DNA of 6,606 bases from Solirubrobacterales bacterium (GTDB lineage: Bacteria > Actinomycetota > Thermoleophilia > Solirubrobacterales > Solirubrobacteraceae): contig JAOPZU010000608.1 of NCBI GenBank assembly GCA_025963955.1, forward strand, positions 1 to 6,606, read 5' to 3'. The notes beneath the pieces are model-generated. The model was given only the letters and a program-made list of their open reading frames with translations. It was not told the DNA's origin and did not search any database. Each line of letters begins with the position of its first letter. Position 1 is the first letter of the stretch. This document shows, in pieces, positions 5,857 through 6,606 of this stretch. Both the position numbers and the translations under genes were made by a program.

Positions 5857-5880
5857 GCGGAGCAAGGACCCCACCCCCTT

Positions 5881-5885
5881 GGAGG
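5881..5885 (+). promoter_or_regulatory. Strong Shine-Dalgarno site of the small VOC gene
   Basis: GGAGG ends 9 bases before the ATG at 5895. It rules out the upstream in-frame ATG at 5835 as the main start. Confidence 0.7.
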
Positions 5886-5894
5886 ACCACCCAC

Positions 5895-6248
5895 ATGATC
5901 ACCGGAATCTCCGCCGTCTGGCTGCCCGTCACCGACATGGACCGTGCCGTCGCGTTCTACACCGAGACCCTCGGCCTGAAGCTGAAGGAGCAGAACGAGG
6001 ACTGGAGCGATCTTGAGTACGACGGCGTGCGCGTCGGGCTCAACGGCAGCCCGCAGGAGTCGCCCGCCGGCGACGGCGGGGCGCTCATCGCCTTCGCCGC
6101 CGGCGACGACATCGAGGGGACGGTCGAGGAGCTCAAGGGCCGCGGCGTCACCTTCTCCGGCGAGGTCTCCGAGCACCCGTGGGGCCGCATCGCGCCCTTC
6201 AAGGACCCGGACGGGAACGACCTGCAGCTGTACGCGCCGCCGGCCTGA
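5895..6248 (+). CDS. VOC-family protein, single module
   Basis: This 117-residue protein has one glyoxalase/bleomycin-resistance-type module. It opens ISAVWLPVTDMDRAVAFYTE (5-24), the typical strand followed by the D-x-x-x-A-x-x-F-Y helix, with LGLKLKEQN after it, and closes GRIAPFKDPDGNDLQLYAPP (97-116). Such proteins dimerise to form a ligand cup. The first-strand position that holds a metal histidine in glyoxalases is A7, and the last-strand glutamate is Q (GNDLQLY), so the usual metal ligands are missing. It may bind a ligand without a metal, as drug-binding VOC proteins do. The start is set by the GGAGG site; a longer frame from 5835 adds unrelated residues. It looks unrelated to the two-module VOC protein at 4258 beyond the fold. 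Confidence 0.9.
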   Translation: MITGISAVWLPVTDMDRAVAFYTETLGLKLKEQNEDWSDLEYDGVRVGLNGSPQESPAGDGGALIAFAAGDDIEGTVEELKGRGVTFSGEVSEHPWGRIAPFKDPDGNDLQLYAPPA

Positions 6249-6276
6249 GGAACGGCCCTGACGGCCCTCGGGCGGC

Positions 6277-6320
6277 CCCGGCGAAGGATGCGCGGGGCGG
6301 GCCCGGCGTAGGATGCGCGG
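6277..6320 (+). repeat. Two direct copies of a 19-base element, 25-base period, upstream of the TSUP gene
   Basis: CCCGGCGAAGGATGCGCGG (6277-6295) and CCCGGCGTAGGATGCGCGG (6302-6320) differ at one base and are spaced 25 bases apart in the 116-base gap before the permease gene. The second copy contains TAGGAT, which fits an actinobacterial -10 (TANNNT). The pair may be a promoter duplicated from one copy, or two operator sites about two and a half helical turns apart. A separate 9-base tandem near-repeat (ACGGCCCTG, ACGGCCCTC at 6252-6269) lies earlier in the same gap. Confidence 0.65.
6309..6314 (+). promoter_or_regulatory. Candidate -10 box of the TSUP permease gene
   Basis: TAGGAT matches TANNNT and is preceded by GGCG, as part of the second 19-base direct repeat. 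It lies 50 bases before the permease ATG at 6365, giving a C-rich leader of about 40 bases. No -35 box is evident. Confidence 0.35.
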
Positions 6321-6364
6321 CCGCATGCCGCCCGCTCCCCCGCCGCACCCGCGCGCCCGCCGGC

Positions 6365-6606
6365 ATGAGCCCGGCGCTGACGGCGGCCCTCGTCGCCTTC
6401 GCGCTCGGGGGGCTGCTGCAGTCGGCGACGGGCTACGGCTTCGCGGTGCTCGCCGCCCCCGTGCTCACCGCGGTCGTGGACCCCGAGCGCGCGCTGCCGA
6501 CGCTCGTCGTCGTCGGGACGCTCGTCAACACCCTGATGCTCGTGACCGACGCGCTCGGCGACCGCCGCGCCGGGCGCTTGGGCACGGTGGCGGACGCCCG
6601 CCTCGC
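6365..6606 (+). CDS. TauE/SafE (TSUP) family membrane permease, N-terminal part
   Basis: The first 80 residues of a multi-pass inner-membrane protein of the TauE/SafE (4-toluene sulfonate uptake permease) family are present; the rest lies beyond the right edge. Members are linked to sulfite, sulfonate or other organic anion transport. The first hydrophobic stretch, residues 4-38, contains LQSATGYGFAVLAAPVL, matching the family's glycine-rich first helix region. A second helix covers about 43-62 (ALPTLVVVGTLVNTLMLV), followed by a basic loop (GDRRAGRLG). No in-frame start codon lies between 6323 and 6365, and the hydrophobic sequence begins right after the ATG, so 6365 is the likely start. The ribosome site is weak. 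An ATG at 6325 is in another frame and gives an arginine-rich product. Confidence 0.85.
   Translation, partial: MSPALTAALVAFALGGLLQSATGYGFAVLAAPVLTAVVDPERALPTLVVVGTLVNTLMLVTDALGDRRAGRLGTVADARL

Noticed and set aside
5135..5938. A 267-codon minus-strand frame across the DUF1810 and SRPBCC genes
   Set aside because: Shadow of two clear plus-strand genes with atypical composition and no recognisable domain.
6325..6606. ATG at 6325 as a leaderless gene start after TAGGAT
   Set aside because: The spacing is attractive, but the frame gives a Pro/Arg-rich product, while the frame from 6365 encodes a clear TauE/SafE membrane protein over the same bases.
1..6606. tRNA, rRNA, riboswitch, CRISPR array, insertion sequence or phage genes
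   Set aside because: No cloverleaf-like or rRNA-like stretch, no spaced repeat array, no transposase or integrase motif and no terminal inverted repeats were seen by eye. The longest gap, 116 bases, leaves little room.

Overview
The window is very GC-rich, and nearly every gene has long antisense open frames, as expected at such GC. A two-domain glutamine-dependent NAD synthetase of the mycobacterial type, STAS and RsbW-like regulators, a DUF72 protein and several gene starts without a Shine-Dalgarno sequence all point to a high-GC actinobacterium (Actinomycetota). A Thermoleophilia/Solirubrobacterales-like lineage would fit, but that is inference from gene style, not from a marker gene.

Layout. 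(1) Positions 1-751 hold a convergent pair of regulators: a STAS-domain anti-sigma-factor antagonist (+, at the left edge) and an RsbW-like ATP-binding anti-sigma factor or kinase (-). Their stop codons lie inside or beside one hairpin. (2) Positions 840-3448 hold nadE and an isochorismatase-fold cysteine hydrolase, joined by a 4-base ATGA overlap. (3) Positions 3417-4205 (-) encode a DUF72/YecE-family protein whose 3' end overlaps the end of the hydrolase gene. (4) Positions 4258-5299 (+) hold a two-module VOC (glyoxalase/dioxygenase fold) protein followed 4 bases later by a DUF1810 protein. (5) Positions 5369-5803 encode an SRPBCC (START-like) protein. (6) Positions 5895-6248 encode a small single-module VOC protein. 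(7) Positions 6365-6606 are the start of a TauE/SafE (TSUP) membrane permease that runs off the right edge.

How the genes fit together. The regulators are the parts of a partner switch: the kinase binds a sigma factor, or the STAS protein, depending on STAS phosphorylation. No sigma factor is visible here. NadE makes NAD+ from NaAD with glutamine or ammonia. The coupled hydrolase may serve pyridine or other amide metabolism, but its substrate cannot be read from the sequence. The rest look like ordinary accessory metabolism genes with separate promoters. There is no IS element, phage gene, CRISPR array, tRNA or rRNA, and no gene-free stretch above 116 bases.

The most interesting signal is regulatory. 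The pentamer GGGTA occurs only eight times in the window on both strands. Five of those lie in the short gaps just before genes, each in the direction of the gene. At three genes (nadE, DUF72, SRPBCC) it sits 10-11 bases before an ATG that lacks a Shine-Dalgarno sequence. This looks like a -10 element of near-leaderless promoters, and it also resembles the -10 of SigB/SigF-type promoters, the class normally governed by STAS/RsbW switches. I see no clear novel multi-gene system.
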